Source: Sphingobacterium puteale (GTDB lineage: Bacteria; Bacteroidota; Bacteroidia; Sphingobacteriales; Sphingobacteriaceae). Taken from it: 64,000 bases of DNA. This document shows, piece after piece, positions 43,899-53,692 of this stretch (its first letter is position 1; each line of letters begins with the position of its first letter). Under the pieces are notes generated by a model. It was not told the DNA's origin, ran no database searches, and saw only the letters and a program-made list of their open reading frames with translations. The DNA lies in assembly GCF_003627955.1 (NCBI RefSeq), contig NZ_RBWS01000014.1:1-64000 (forward strand), written 5' to 3'. Made by a program: the position numbers and the translations under genes.

Positions 43899-45851
43899 AT
43901 GAAAAAGTTATTATTTAGCAATAAAGTACATTCAAGATGGCTAATATTATTGATCGATCAGTTAATCGTAATCTGGACACTCTTTATGTCTTTATTGCTG
44001 ACAAAAAAAATTGAATCTGCTGAATTGTTTTACACCAGCGATATCCTATATATAGGACTTTACAGTGTGATCTCTATTTACGTGTTTATCAACATGAGAA
44101 TTCATACAGGAATCATAAGATATTCCAATACAGAAGATATCTTCCGCGTATTCATGGCAGTGCTAATAAGCAGTATTGGTTTTATGCTTATCAGTAATTT
44201 GTTTGTTGCTCCATATTTTAAACTTCCGTGGAAATGGTTTGACAAAGTACTGTTATTGAACTTTTTTATTTCTTCATCCTTGTTAATTATTTTGAGAATA
44301 GCCGTCAAACACATTTTTGGATATTTAAAAGATTTACAACCCGGAAATATAAAGGATAATATTTTAATTTATGGAACTGACAACACCTCAATTCTGGTGA
44401 AAAAAGCATTGGATACCTGTCAGGAAACACCTATAAATGTCTTTGGTTTTATTGATGATGATCAGGATAAAATAAACAAACATATAGAACAAAAAAATGT
44501 ATATCCGTCATTTTGCATAGAAACTCTTAAGAAAAAATATGCTATCAATAAAGTTTTATTAGTTGGCAACGATCTAAATATTAATGGAAAAAAGAAAGCA
44601 ATTGAAAAATGTATAGATCTGGGTATTAAAGTGGTTACAGTGCCGTCTTCTGATAAATGGCTATATGGTAAATTAAGTCCTAATCAGATGCAGGACTTGA
44701 AAATTGAAGATCTTTTACAACGGGAACCTATTATCCTCAAAAAGAATAATGTATCAAAAGAGATAAACGGAAAGAGAGTTTTGATTACCGGAGCAGCAGG
44801 CTCAATAGGCTCCGAAATTGTACGTCAGGTTTTAAACTATAACCCAGAGTATATCATCCTCTGCGATCAGGCAGAAACACCTTTACACGAACTTCAGCTT
44901 GAAATTCAAGATTATTATCCTGAAGGTAAAACCAAAATATTCATGGCCAACATCCAGAACAAAAGCCGAATGAAAATACTGTTTGAAGAATTTAAACCAC
45001 AGATTGTTTTTCACGCAGCGGCTTATAAACATGTTCCGATGATGGAAAATAATCCTGCAGAAGCTATATTAACCAACGTATTAGGTACGAAAAACATATC
45101 CGAGCTTTCGATAGATCATGAGGTAGAAAAGTTTATTATGATTTCTACAGACAAAGCTGTAAAACCCACTAATATTATGGGAGCTTCTAAACGTCTTGCA
45201 GAAATGTATATCCAATCGCTAAATAACAATAATATATTATCAGCTTCGGAGAACGTTAGAGCAAATTTTAAGAGTTTACTTAAACCAAAAACTAAATTTA
45301 TTACGACCCGTTTCGGGAATGTTATGGGGTCAAACGGATCTGTCATTCCGAGATTTAAAGCTCAGATAGAAAAGGGTGGCCCAATAACAGTTACCCATCC
45401 CGAAATAACCAGATATTTTATGACTATTCCTGAATCTGTACAATTGGTATTGGAAGCTGCAGCAATGGGAAATGGAGGTGAAATCTTTATTTTTGATATG
45501 GGAGACCCGGTTAAGATTGTTGATCTGGCAAAGAACATGATCAAACTTGCCGGCATGACGCCTGATAAGGATATCAAAATTGTTTTTACCGGACTACGCC
45601 CAGGAGAAAAGTTATATGAGGAGTTACTCCTTTTGGAAGAAGAAACTATTCCGACCCATCATCAAAAGATTAAAATATCTAAAATTATTGATTATAGCTT
45701 TAATTATGTTCATCAGGTTACAGAGGAATTATTGTGCTTAAATAGCTTGAACAATGACTATGAAATGGTAAAAAAAATGAAAGAAATTCTACCAGATTTC
45801 ATCAGTAATAATTCCAAATATGAAGAGCTAGACTTGTGTGAGACTAATTAG
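43899..45851 (+). CDS. Membrane UDP-HexNAc 4,6-dehydratase (PglF/WbpM/CapD family)
   Basis: The product has 650 residues. Four N-terminal membrane helices (about 15-150) precede a CoA-binding-like Rossmann domain (150-260) and the SDR catalytic domain (about 285-600). Motifs: NAD loop ITGAAGSIGSEIVRQ, HAAAYKHVPMMENNP, STDKAVKPTNIMGASKR (Met replaces the SDR Tyr, as is usual in this family), TTRFGNVMGSNGSVIP, and TGLRPGEKLYEELL. It oxidises C4 and dehydrates C5-C6 of UDP-GlcNAc to start 2,4-diamino or 6-deoxy sugars, feeding the aminotransferases of the locus. Confidence 0.92.
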   Translation: MKKLLFSNKVHSRWLILLIDQLIVIWTLFMSLLLTKKIESAELFYTSDILYIGLYSVISIYVFINMRIHTGIIRYSNTEDIFRVFMAVLISSIGFMLISNLFVAPYFKLPWKWFDKVLLLNFFISSSLLIILRIAVKHIFGYLKDLQPGNIKDNILIYGTDNTSILVKKALDTCQETPINVFGFIDDDQDKINKHIEQKNVYPSFCIETLKKKYAINKVLLVGNDLNINGKKKAIEKCIDLGIKVVTVPSSDKWLYGKLSPNQMQDLKIEDLLQREPIILKKNNVSKEINGKRVLITGAAGSIGSEIVRQVLNYNPEYIILCDQAETPLHELQLEIQDYYPEGKTKIFMANIQNKSRMKILFEEFKPQIVFHAAAYKHVPMMENNPAEAILTNVLGTKNISELSIDHEVEKFIMISTDKAVKPTNIMGASKRLAEMYIQSLNNNNILSASENVRANFKSLLKPKTKFITTRFGNVMGSNGSVIPRFKAQIEKGGPITVTHPEITRYFMTIPESVQLVLEAAAMGNGGEIFIFDMGDPVKIVDLAKNMIKLAGMTPDKDIKIVFTGLRPGEKLYEELLLLEEETIPTHHQKIKISKIIDYSFNYVHQVTEELLCLNSLNNDYEMVKKMKEILPDFISNNSKYEELDLCETN

Positions 45852-45874
45852 ATCAACTTTTACATTTTTTTATT

Positions 45875-46276
45875 ATGGGCATACACGTAGGAAATATTCT
45901 AAAACAGGTTCTTCGAATGGAACGTATTGGGATTAGCGAATTATCCCGAAAGCTTAAAGTAAGTAGAAGAACAATATATAATTGGTTTGAACAAGAAAAT
46001 TTGAATCTTCAAATTCTCTTAGAAGTTGGTAATATAATTGGACACGATTTCACGGCCGAACTACCTGAAACGTTAGTAAAAAACCATCGTCACGTGCTTA
46101 GTGCACAAGATGCTTCTTCTGTAAAAAATACAGATGCCGATAATAATTCTGTTTATTTCTGGATGAATAAATATATTGGCTTGTTAGAAAAATATAATGA
46201 TCTATTAAATCTCAATTCCGAGAACTCACCTTCAAATAAGAATTCAACAGACAAAAATGGTTATTTTTTATTGTAA
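45875..46276 (+). CDS. Small HTH DNA-binding protein at the right border of the polysaccharide locus
   Basis: The product has 133 residues. HTH core ISELSRKLKVSRRTIYNWFE (about 18-38), then TAELPETL, a variable Ser/Asn/Asp-rich linker and helix FWMNKYIGLLEKYNDLL. It starts 23 bases after the dehydratase and is presumably co-transcribed with the end of the locus. It is the paralogue of the left-border gene 15795-16262, with the same domain order and a shorter N-terminus. No effector domain is visible. Confidence 0.65.
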   Translation: MGIHVGNILKQVLRMERIGISELSRKLKVSRRTIYNWFEQENLNLQILLEVGNIIGHDFTAELPETLVKNHRHVLSAQDASSVKNTDADNNSVYFWMNKYIGLLEKYNDLLNLNSENSPSNKNSTDKNGYFLL

Positions 46277-46451
46277 ATTTAATAATCTGCCATAATGTTG
46301 CTTATAATCTCGAACCTGTCAATGTAAATACATTTCATAGTCAACGATTGAACAAGGAAAAATTACTTTGTACTAAATTTAGGTAATAGTCTTTCATCGG
46401 TATCCCATCTAATCGGTGAGGAGATTCGAGAAATGTTTCCTCTTTATTTTT

Positions 46452-46496
46452 CGCAAACTCCCGTTCGGTTTGGCAAACCCTTGTTATGCGACGTAT
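46452..46496 (+). repeat. Left inverted end flanking the LRR gene
   Basis: This GC-rich stretch in AT-rich surroundings ends in the core GTTATGCGACGTAT (46483-46496). The core matches the inverse of ATATGTCGGATAAC at 47285-47298 at 12 of 14 positions. It abuts the stop codon of the LRR gene. The preceding 46277-46451 holds nothing recognisable. Confidence 0.4.
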
Positions 46497-47263
46497 TATT
46501 TTTTAATTATAATTTCTTTCCCATTCACAATATAATGCATTGTTCTGTCAATAAACCAATCTTTAATTTCTTCGAATATTTCTTTTCTGCAGCCAATTTG
46601 GTTAAGACTTGGAAGAGTTTTTAATACATCATAGTTGTTAGTAACACAGTCTATGTCCCAAATACATTTCAGTTTTTTCAACTCGGACAAGAAATTTAGA
46701 TTTTCAATATCATTACCACGAATGTCGATTAGTGTAAGATTTTTAAGTTTTGAAACTGTTTCTAAATCAATTGGCTTTTTACAGTAGAATGCATAAAGTT
46801 TAGAGAGTTTGTGTATGCTAGTTAACGGTTTCCAGTCTTCAATATCTGTTTCCGATATATTAAGTTCAGTGAGTGAAGGTAAAGTAAGCAATGGCTCAAT
46901 ATTCTTGATCTTTGTTTTACTTATACTCAGTTTTTTCAGCTTTTTCAGAGAAGTAATCCAGTTCAGATTGTCAATATCTGTATTAGCTAATCCTAACTCT
47001 TTTAAATTCTCACATTTACTTAGGCTTGTATAGTCTATATTTACCCAACCAGACAAAAATAAAGCTTCTAAATTGGGAAGGTGTAATAATGGTTCTAGAT
47101 TAGAGTGCTGACATAAATACAAAAGTTTTACCTTATTAAGTTCTTCAAATGATACCGGAATTTTGCCCCGTAGAGAATAATCATTACCTAGTCCGTGAGA
47201 TAGATCAGCTTTCCAAAGTTGGCTTAAGCCATTCCAAAAATCTTCAAAATCAGTATTTTTCAT
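46496..47263 (-). CDS. Leucine-rich-repeat protein
   Basis: The 255 residues lack a signal peptide. About seven internalin-like repeats of 21-23 residues run from about 60 to 220, recognisable as LPNLEALFLSG, CENLKELGLANTDIDNLN, LKKLKKLSISKTKIKN, LPSLTELNISETDIED and LKNLTLIDIRGNDIENL. The N-terminal 50 residues (FWNGLSQLWKADLSHGL) are a capping helix type often seen in cytoplasmic bacterial LRR proteins. It probably binds protein; the partner is unknown. Inverted GC-rich ends on both sides suggest that it moved as a unit. Confidence 0.75.
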   Translation of the reverse strand: MKNTDFEDFWNGLSQLWKADLSHGLGNDYSLRGKIPVSFEELNKVKLLYLCQHSNLEPLLHLPNLEALFLSGWVNIDYTSLSKCENLKELGLANTDIDNLNWITSLKKLKKLSISKTKIKNIEPLLTLPSLTELNISETDIEDWKPLTSIHKLSKLYAFYCKKPIDLETVSKLKNLTLIDIRGNDIENLNFLSELKKLKCIWDIDCVTNNYDVLKTLPSLNQIGCRKEIFEEIKDWFIDRTMHYIVNGKEIIIKK

Positions 47264-47284
47264 TTAGCAGCAGTTGGGTTGGAT

Positions 47285-47335
47285 ATATGTCGGATAACGT
47301 TTCGGGGGTTTTCGTTCGGGCACGATTTGGAAGCC
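47285..47335 (-). repeat. Right inverted end flanking the LRR gene
   Basis: The core ATATGTCGGATAAC (47285-47298) is the inverse of the left core with two mismatches, followed by a G/C-rich tract (TTTCGGGGG... to about 47335). It sits 22 bases upstream of the LRR start codon. Both ends point inward toward the gene. Confidence 0.4.
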
Positions 47336-47424
47336 GGAATATAGTACTAAAATACAAATTTAAATAGAAATACAAAACTTGAATATTGTACTTCAACACA
47401 GCTGAAACATTCACGAAAATTGTA

Positions 47425-47724
47425 TCATGTGGTATACTTAGTGTTCTTGAAGTATAGAATTTTCGCCCCGGAAGACTGAATTGCTGATCTCCATTCCGCA
47501 GAGATGAAAACTCCACCTATGCGAGAATAGAACAGATCCAGTTTTGAATCAAATTCATTATTAAGCGCTAACGCTTTTATTTGAGGAAAAGGCCTGAAAT
47601 TTCTCACTTCCTCCGCATTAGCAAATTGATGGTCAGTGAGAGGTATATTTCCATACCCACCCGTATAAAAGACCGATTCACTAAAGTCAATGGTTTTCCT
47701 TGTGGTCTGTTTCCTGAACAACAC
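47425..47724 (-). pseudogene. Truncated small protein, immunity-protein-like
   Basis: The frame is open from a TTG at 47724 (and a little beyond) but has no ATG, so the N-terminus seems lost. It contains KTIDFSESVFY, IALNN-type LALNNEFDSKLDLFYSRIGG, and VFISAEWRSAIQSSGAKILYF. The pattern D-L-F...GG-x-FIS-x-x-(W/L)...A-(I/L)-x-x-SG is reminiscent of DUF1629/Imm11-type immunity proteins. The remaining sequence up to 47868 shows no gene. Confidence 0.35.
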
Positions 47725-47868
47725 CCAACTGAAGTTGCTACATTTAGCTGGACATTAAGTTAAGAGAATTTAATAAATTAACATCATGATAAGTGAAGCA
47801 AAGGAACAAGGACTAAATCGGCTTAACGCATCCAAAAGTAACTATACCTGATACGACTAAATACAATA

Positions 47869-47894
47869 GCCACCCAGCGTTTTTACTAGGTGGC
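47869..47894 (-). terminator. Hairpin terminator of the SusD operon
   Basis: On the minus strand GCCACCTAG pairs with CTGGGTGGC (one G-T pair) around a TAAAAACG loop, followed by TATTGTATTT. It lies 33 bases past the SusD stop. Confidence 0.55.
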
Positions 47895-47926
47895 CTCAGA
47901 GACTCTAAAAAACAACTGATCAGCTA

Positions 47927-49435
47927 TCAGTTTTGTAAATTTGGATTATTATTCAGTTCGTTTAGGGGAATTGGAAATAAAAAATATTTGCTATTTGGAG
48001 ATAAGCTGGATCCATCCGGAAACTTGAGAATATAATGTCCCATTACAGCTACAGTCTTGCCGGCATCATCCAAAAAGGTCTCATTGGCTTCGCGACGTAC
48101 AGGCGTCGTCTGTGTCCGAAGAATATCGTAAAGACGGAAACCTTCACCCCAAAGTTCTTTGCGGCGCTCCAATAAAACTTCCTGTACCGCCTTTGCCTTA
48201 TCGAAATTTGCGACATCAAGATCTTGCAGAGTCCGTTTACGTCTTAATTCGTTTAAGAGGTCTATAGCCCCTTTTACATCGTCCAGGCGAGCTCGACTCT
48301 CCGCTTCGATAAGCAGCTGCTCTGATGATCGCATTAAAACGATATGTCCATCGCGATTGGGATGTTTATTTCTAAACTTACGATAGCGATAGGAGCGATA
48401 GATCGCCTCAGCAGGTTGCCTGGCAATCTCAAAGAGCGATTTACGCACATCACCAGCTGTAAATAAGCTGATAAAATTGGGATCGGGAATAATGCTATTA
48501 TAACCAAAATATAGGTTTACACCTTTGGCATCTGTCGCATAGGGAGTAGTCTCAATATAAGCTAAGAAAGAAGCTCCACCCAAATTTTGGGTAGCGGTCT
48601 GAGGATGTCCCCAGATCCACTCCGGATTACTGACATCGTTAAATCCTTCCTTGTACTGCTCCGCCGTCATAATCGGATAACCAGTACGTGCTTTCGCTGC
48701 GTAATCCCGTGCTTGGGGCCAGTTTTCCTGTGTTAAATATGTTCTGGCCAGTAGACCATAAACGACATTGAGGTCGAGTCTGTTCTTCACTTTTCGCTTG
48801 AAACCTACCAATAATTTTTCGGCTTCTTTCAAATCGGAAACAACCTGTTCATAAACCTCTTTTACTGTTGCCAGAGGTCGGGGAACCGTCGTTGGTGTCG
48901 TCGGCTCTGTATAAATGGGTATTGCCTTGGCATTTGGATCTTTCACGTAGGTAAACTGGTACTGACGTACAAGATTGAGATAATTGAGTCCCCTCAAGGC
49001 ATAGGCTTGCCCCTTGAGGTGTTTTAGAGTTTCTTTACTGTTATCGTCAATTTTTATATTGGCGATCAGATTATTGGCATGGTCGATAGATTTATATTGC
49101 AAGGTCCAAAAGAAAAGCGCCCGTCGGGTGGTATTGTCAAATGGGTCTTTATAAGGATATGAGTCCCGAAAACCATAGCGGCCATCCCGTGCTATAGCGT
49201 CCTCTCCCATCACTTCATGAGTGAGGAATATGGTCGGGAGACCAGGATTGTCTTGAGAGGTGCTATTTTCCATCAAAAAACGGATTGATCCGTTGATAAA
49301 GGCATCAATATTATTCTCAGAAGAAAACACCTCAGGAGTCGTAATCTGGGTAGCGGGAGCAGTCTCAAAGAAACTGTCACGACAGGATGAGAGTGCCAAT
49401 AAAGGAAAAACAATGGTGATATATTTTAATTTCAT
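47927..49435 (-). CDS. SusD/RagB family outer-membrane lipoprotein
   Basis: The 502 residues have lipobox LSSC (Cys18) and the SusD start FFETAPATQITTPEVFSSEN. TPR-like helices carry AYALRGLNYLNLVRQY and VYGLLARTYLTQENWPQARD; the C-terminal half has LIEAESRARLDDVKGAIDLLNELRR and ERRKELWGEGFRLYDILR. It caps the SusC transporter, whose gene ends 20 bases upstream in the same operon. The ligand is probably a peptide or glycopeptide, judging from the M14 peptidase at the head of the operon. Confidence 0.93.
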   Translation of the reverse strand: MKLKYITIVFPLLALSSCRDSFFETAPATQITTPEVFSSENNIDAFINGSIRFLMENSTSQDNPGLPTIFLTHEVMGEDAIARDGRYGFRDSYPYKDPFDNTTRRALFFWTLQYKSIDHANNLIANIKIDDNSKETLKHLKGQAYALRGLNYLNLVRQYQFTYVKDPNAKAIPIYTEPTTPTTVPRPLATVKEVYEQVVSDLKEAEKLLVGFKRKVKNRLDLNVVYGLLARTYLTQENWPQARDYAAKARTGYPIMTAEQYKEGFNDVSNPEWIWGHPQTATQNLGGASFLAYIETTPYATDAKGVNLYFGYNSIIPDPNFISLFTAGDVRKSLFEIARQPAEAIYRSYRYRKFRNKHPNRDGHIVLMRSSEQLLIEAESRARLDDVKGAIDLLNELRRKRTLQDLDVANFDKAKAVQEVLLERRKELWGEGFRLYDILRTQTTPVRREANETFLDDAGKTVAVMGHYILKFPDGSSLSPNSKYFLFPIPLNELNNNPNLQN

Positions 49436-49454
49436 GGTAAATTAAATATGAGTG

Positions 49455-52400
49455 TTAAAAAGAAACATTTAGGACGAGTGCATATGACTTCTGTGCCGGG
49501 TAGCGATAGTAGGTTACTCCACCTACCGTTTGCTCTGGATCGAGGCCCTGAGTCCCATAGAACGTCAATAAATTTTCTCCTACAAAACGTATCCGGGCAT
49601 CGGAAAGAGCCCAATTTGACACCAAGTTACGCGGAAACGTATAGCTTAAACTCAGATTCTTTAGGCGTCCATAGCTTGCACTCCGTAGAAAACGCGTGGA
49701 AGGGATAGTATTCCAGGAATCGCTCACGTATGACAATCGGGGGAAATCGGTCTCTCTATTTTCGGGCGTCCATCTATTGAGGGCCTCCTTAGACCAGCTT
49801 CGTCCCGGTGCTGACCCCACATGCATTATCATGGGTTGATCACCATCAAAGATTTTCCCTCCCAGACTATAGGATAACAAGAAAGATAAATCTATTCCTT
49901 TGTAACTAAAGCTATTACTAATACCTCCATAGAGATCTGGCAATGAACTTCCTTCAAAATAAAACGAAGCTTCATTTTGATTCGTTGTCGTCGTTCGCCC
50001 GCTTATATTTCCCGATGCATCTTTTATATCCTTATACCAGGTTGCCTTCCCAGTCTCCGGATCTACTCCGGCCCATTCCTTGATATAAAAGTCATAGATG
50101 GAACCACCTTCAACCATTTTTTTTGTATTTCCATACTGTCCAATGGACCCAGTGAGAATTTCCTTTTGTGGCAGTTTGGTGATTTTATTCTTGTAGTGCC
50201 CCACATTTGCCGTAATAGACCATCTGAAATCTCTGTTTCGAATAGGTACACCTGTAATCTGCGCATCAATTCCGCGGTTGCTCAAGGAGCCAATATTGGC
50301 ATCGATCCCGCTATAGCCAGTAGATGGTGAAAGTGGCTTTTGGAAAAGCAGGTCTTTAGACTGCCGGTCATAGACATCAATCTGTGCTACCAACCGATTG
50401 TTGAAAAAAGCGATATCAGCACCGATGTTGAGATTGAGATTTGTCTCCCATTTTAGGTCTGGTGTAGGCAAATCGGAAGGCAAAAGTCCGAGATTGTCCA
50501 AACTGTTATAAATAGAATAAAATCCGCCGTAGGCGTAATTACCGACTTTATCATTTCCCTGGGCTCCATAACTCGCCCTTAAATTCAGGTTGTTAATCGT
50601 ATTGATTTCTTTCAGGAAGGATTCTTTTTTCACGTTCCAGGCCGCACCGACAGACCAGAAATTGCCCCAACGTGACTGCTTACTAAATCGTGATGAACCA
50701 TCTCTTCGATAGCTCGTCGAAAAGTGATAGCGGTCAAGATAATCGTAATTTACCTGCCCCAACCAGCTTGCAAGCTTGTAATCGGAAGAAGTCCCATTAA
50801 AAACACCGCTCAGCGTACCTGCGGAAGGCTCCGTTTTACCAAGTACCTGAAAGCCTGTTCGGTTACCCGATAGCGAAGAAGCTCCCTCCACGTATATTTC
50901 GGGACCGACCAAAGCACTAATGCTATGCTTATTACCAAAGGTCGTCGCATAATTCAGAAAGCTATTGACCGTATAATTAAGTGTACGGCTCGAACTTCGG
51001 CTTGCGGATCCCGCTCCATCTGTAAGGACACCTGTACTATAGTACGAATGCGAATAGGTATGCGAACTTGTGTTTCGGTAGTCGATATTGGCCGAGGTCT
51101 TCAGAAATAAATTGTCTGTAAATGATATTTTGATATTGGTACCCAACAAAACTGATTCATTGTTGGTACCGGAAATTGCATTTTCAGCGCTGCCTAAAAT
51201 ATTTGAACCACTCGCGGCTGTGGTTGGGCGCCATAGCCCATAGTCCCAGATCTTATTGCCTTGTTCATCCAGCACATAGCTGCCATCAGGATTGCGCTGA
51301 TAGACGGGATACAGATCAGACACCAAACGCTGAAAGTTAGCGAAGTTGCCCGTATTGCTGTCACTTTGTGTAGGTGCACGTTGGAAACCGGACGACAGGG
51401 CAACATTCCCGCCAACTTCAAACCAGTTGTTGACCTTTGACTGTATATTTGTGCGGAAATTATACCGCTTGAAATCAGCTGTGCGAATCCACCCCTGTTC
51501 ATTGAGGTAACCGGCAGAAAGATAATAACGTGTGCTAGCCCCGCCGCCACTCAGACTAAGGTCATATTGCTGGCGTACCCCCTTTCGGGAAATTGCTTTT
51601 CCCCAGTTATCGTTCCAGAGTGGTGTTGCTCCCGCAACAAGCTTTCCATCGAGCCCCACGGGCTTTGGATAGTTAGTCCCAAAGATGTTTACTTTAAGCG
51701 CTCCGTCCACTAAATAATCTGTAGCATACTGGGCAGCATCGTCAGCGGTTTTCCCTTGATCGAGCTGTGTATTACGGATTGCTTCCCATTGCAATTCGTA
51801 GTATTCTTGCTGGGATAGGTATTCATAATCTTTCACTGCCCTACCGGTATAACCGTAATTGGCCGAAAAATCAACAGCAGTCTTACTGTTCAGTTCACCG
51901 GATTTTGTCGTGATCACGATGACGCCATTTGCACCCCGGGAGCCATATAGTGCGCTAGCTGTCGCATCTTTTAAGACCGAAATGGAGAGGATATCTTTTG
52001 GATTGAGACTATTGGGATTGGCTCCGGGTGTACCATCTACGACATAAAGTGGTGCTGTGGATGCGTTTACTGAGCCTACCCCCCTGACAAATAGTTCGGC
52101 GTCGCTCCCCGGCTGACCTGCCGCGGCAATGGATTGTAGTCCGGGTACTGTCCCCTGCAATGCTTTCCCGATCGTCGTAATCTGTAGATTATCCAGTTCT
52201 TTACCACTAACTGTAGCGACAGATCCGGTATAACTTGATTTTTTAGCGGTAGTATAGCCTACAACGACGGTCTCTTCAAGTGTATGATCCACAGGTTCAA
52301 GTTCAATAACCACTGGAGAGTGATCTATAACCAAGGTCTGACTTGTATACCCCACAAAAGAAATCGTAACCGTGAAGGGCAATTTCTGTCCGGTCACAAA

Positions 52401-52616
52401 TTGAAATTTCCCGAATTTATCGGTGGTTACATGGTGGGTTACATCCTTTAGACTTAAGGTTGCACCAGAAAGTGGCTTTCCGCTGGCGGCGTCCTGTACA
52501 ACACCACTGAGTACAGCATTTATAATGGATTTTGTTTGCTCCTGTGCGAAGGAAGGTGCCACAGCTCCAGTCCCAGCTAACAAAAGAAGCAAATAAAACA
52601 AGCTTGATTTTCTCAT
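49455..52616 (-). CDS. SusC/RagA family TonB-dependent transporter
   Basis: The product has 1053 residues. After a signal peptide (1-24) there is a carboxypeptidase-D-like regulatory domain (about 36-115: LSGVVQDAASGKPLSGATLS). The TonB box is EETVVVGY, and the plug has PLYVVDGTP and SISVLKDATASALYGSRGANGVI. The rest is a 22-strand barrel ending YRYPAQKSYALVLNVSF with the terminal Phe. No FecR-interacting STN domain is visible, so an anti-sigma partner is not expected. It forms the transporter with SusD. Confidence 0.94.
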   Translation of the reverse strand: MRKSSLFYLLLLLAGTGAVAPSFAQEQTKSIINAVLSGVVQDAASGKPLSGATLSLKDVTHHVTTDKFGKFQFVTGQKLPFTVTISFVGYTSQTLVIDHSPVVIELEPVDHTLEETVVVGYTTAKKSSYTGSVATVSGKELDNLQITTIGKALQGTVPGLQSIAAAGQPGSDAELFVRGVGSVNASTAPLYVVDGTPGANPNSLNPKDILSISVLKDATASALYGSRGANGVIVITTKSGELNSKTAVDFSANYGYTGRAVKDYEYLSQQEYYELQWEAIRNTQLDQGKTADDAAQYATDYLVDGALKVNIFGTNYPKPVGLDGKLVAGATPLWNDNWGKAISRKGVRQQYDLSLSGGGASTRYYLSAGYLNEQGWIRTADFKRYNFRTNIQSKVNNWFEVGGNVALSSGFQRAPTQSDSNTGNFANFQRLVSDLYPVYQRNPDGSYVLDEQGNKIWDYGLWRPTTAASGSNILGSAENAISGTNNESVLLGTNIKISFTDNLFLKTSANIDYRNTSSHTYSHSYYSTGVLTDGAGSASRSSSRTLNYTVNSFLNYATTFGNKHSISALVGPEIYVEGASSLSGNRTGFQVLGKTEPSAGTLSGVFNGTSSDYKLASWLGQVNYDYLDRYHFSTSYRRDGSSRFSKQSRWGNFWSVGAAWNVKKESFLKEINTINNLNLRASYGAQGNDKVGNYAYGGFYSIYNSLDNLGLLPSDLPTPDLKWETNLNLNIGADIAFFNNRLVAQIDVYDRQSKDLLFQKPLSPSTGYSGIDANIGSLSNRGIDAQITGVPIRNRDFRWSITANVGHYKNKITKLPQKEILTGSIGQYGNTKKMVEGGSIYDFYIKEWAGVDPETGKATWYKDIKDASGNISGRTTTTNQNEASFYFEGSSLPDLYGGISNSFSYKGIDLSFLLSYSLGGKIFDGDQPMIMHVGSAPGRSWSKEALNRWTPENRETDFPRLSYVSDSWNTIPSTRFLRSASYGRLKNLSLSYTFPRNLVSNWALSDARIRFVGENLLTFYGTQGLDPEQTVGGVTYYRYPAQKSYALVLNVSF

Positions 52617-52649
52617 TGTTTTTCTGTTTGATGTTTTTTTGTTTGTTCT

Positions 52650-53648
52650 TTACTCGCCGTAGATTTCCTTCAATTTCTGCAATAGGGCATCGCCTTTAAT
52701 GTTGCGGGCCACAATAATGCCATGCTCATCGATAAGAAGGTTGCTCGGGATAAAGCGGACACCATACAAAGCTGCCGCTTCCGTATCCCAGAACGAAAGA
52801 TCAGAAACCTGAGTCCAGTCCAACCCATCGTCTTTAATGGCTTTTAACCAGTCTGCTTTTTTCTTATCCAGCGATACGCCAAATACGTTAAATCCACGGC
52901 CTTTATATTTCTGAAAAGCCGCAACGATATTAGGATTTTCCCGACGGCAAGGACCACACCATGCTGCCCAAAAATCAAGTAGCACATATCCTTTACCAAG
53001 ATGCTCACTGAATCGTATTTTATTTCCCTCGGGACCGGTAGATACAAAGTCTAAGGCTTTATTGCCTGGCAACACGGCACGCTGTTTTAAGATCAAATCT
53101 TTCAAGATGCGCACATATTGTGTTTGCTGTAATGAAGCATCCAACAACTTTATATGCTCTTCGAGTTCGTCCGGCGACAGATTATAAGAATAATTGCGAA
53201 ACAATGCATATGCAGCGACAATAGATTTGGGATCCGCTTCAATAAACTGCTTGGCAGTATACTTACGTTGCTCTTTATTTGCATGCTCAAAATAAGCTTG
53301 GGCTTTTGATCCTTTCACGGTCGCATGAACGCCATTTTCTCCAGACTGGATGAATACTTCTATTGGAGCGTCCTCCAAGAAAAGCTGGACAGGATAGCTT
53401 TCCTCATTCAACTTCAGACCAAAGAGTTCGGGTAACTGTACTTTAGTTCCAAAACTAAATTGACCTTTGTTGACCAAGGCTGAATCAATCGTTTTAAATA
53501 CTTTATTGTCGTATTGTTGCAGGTATATTTTACCTTCTTTCAATCCTTCTATTTTTCCTGTTAAACGCAGTGCTGCTACTTTTTGGGCCGATGCCTGTGT
53601 GATAAGAAATAGCATCGAAACAGTAAATAATGTGAGTTTATTTTTCAT
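52650..53648 (-). CDS. TlpA-like thioredoxin-fold lipid/periplasmic protein with DUF4369-type domain
   Basis: The 332 residues start with a signal peptide (1-21). The N-terminal beta-domain (25-120: LRLTGKIEGLKEGKIYLQQY) is of the DUF4369 type. A helical linker follows, and from about 190 the AhpC/TSA-thioredoxin fold with the active site FWAAWCGPCRRENP and VSLDKKKADWLKAI. Such proteins are attached to SusCD operons in Sphingobacteriales and are thought to reduce disulfides in the periplasm. The spacing to the neighbours is 44 and 33 bases. Confidence 0.9.
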   Translation of the reverse strand: MKNKLTLFTVSMLFLITQASAQKVAALRLTGKIEGLKEGKIYLQQYDNKVFKTIDSALVNKGQFSFGTKVQLPELFGLKLNEESYPVQLFLEDAPIEVFIQSGENGVHATVKGSKAQAYFEHANKEQRKYTAKQFIEADPKSIVAAYALFRNYSYNLSPDELEEHIKLLDASLQQTQYVRILKDLILKQRAVLPGNKALDFVSTGPEGNKIRFSEHLGKGYVLLDFWAAWCGPCRRENPNIVAAFQKYKGRGFNVFGVSLDKKKADWLKAIKDDGLDWTQVSDLSFWDTEAAALYGVRFIPSNLLIDEHGIIVARNIKGDALLQKLKEIYGE

Positions 53649-53692
53649 CTATTTAAATTATTTAGGAGTGTCTTTGATATAAATGGAACCGT

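Noticed and set aside
46433..46624. 63-codon plus-strand frame over the end of the LRR gene.
   Set aside because: It is antisense to the LRR coding sequence and begins in the GC-rich end repeat; no independent support.
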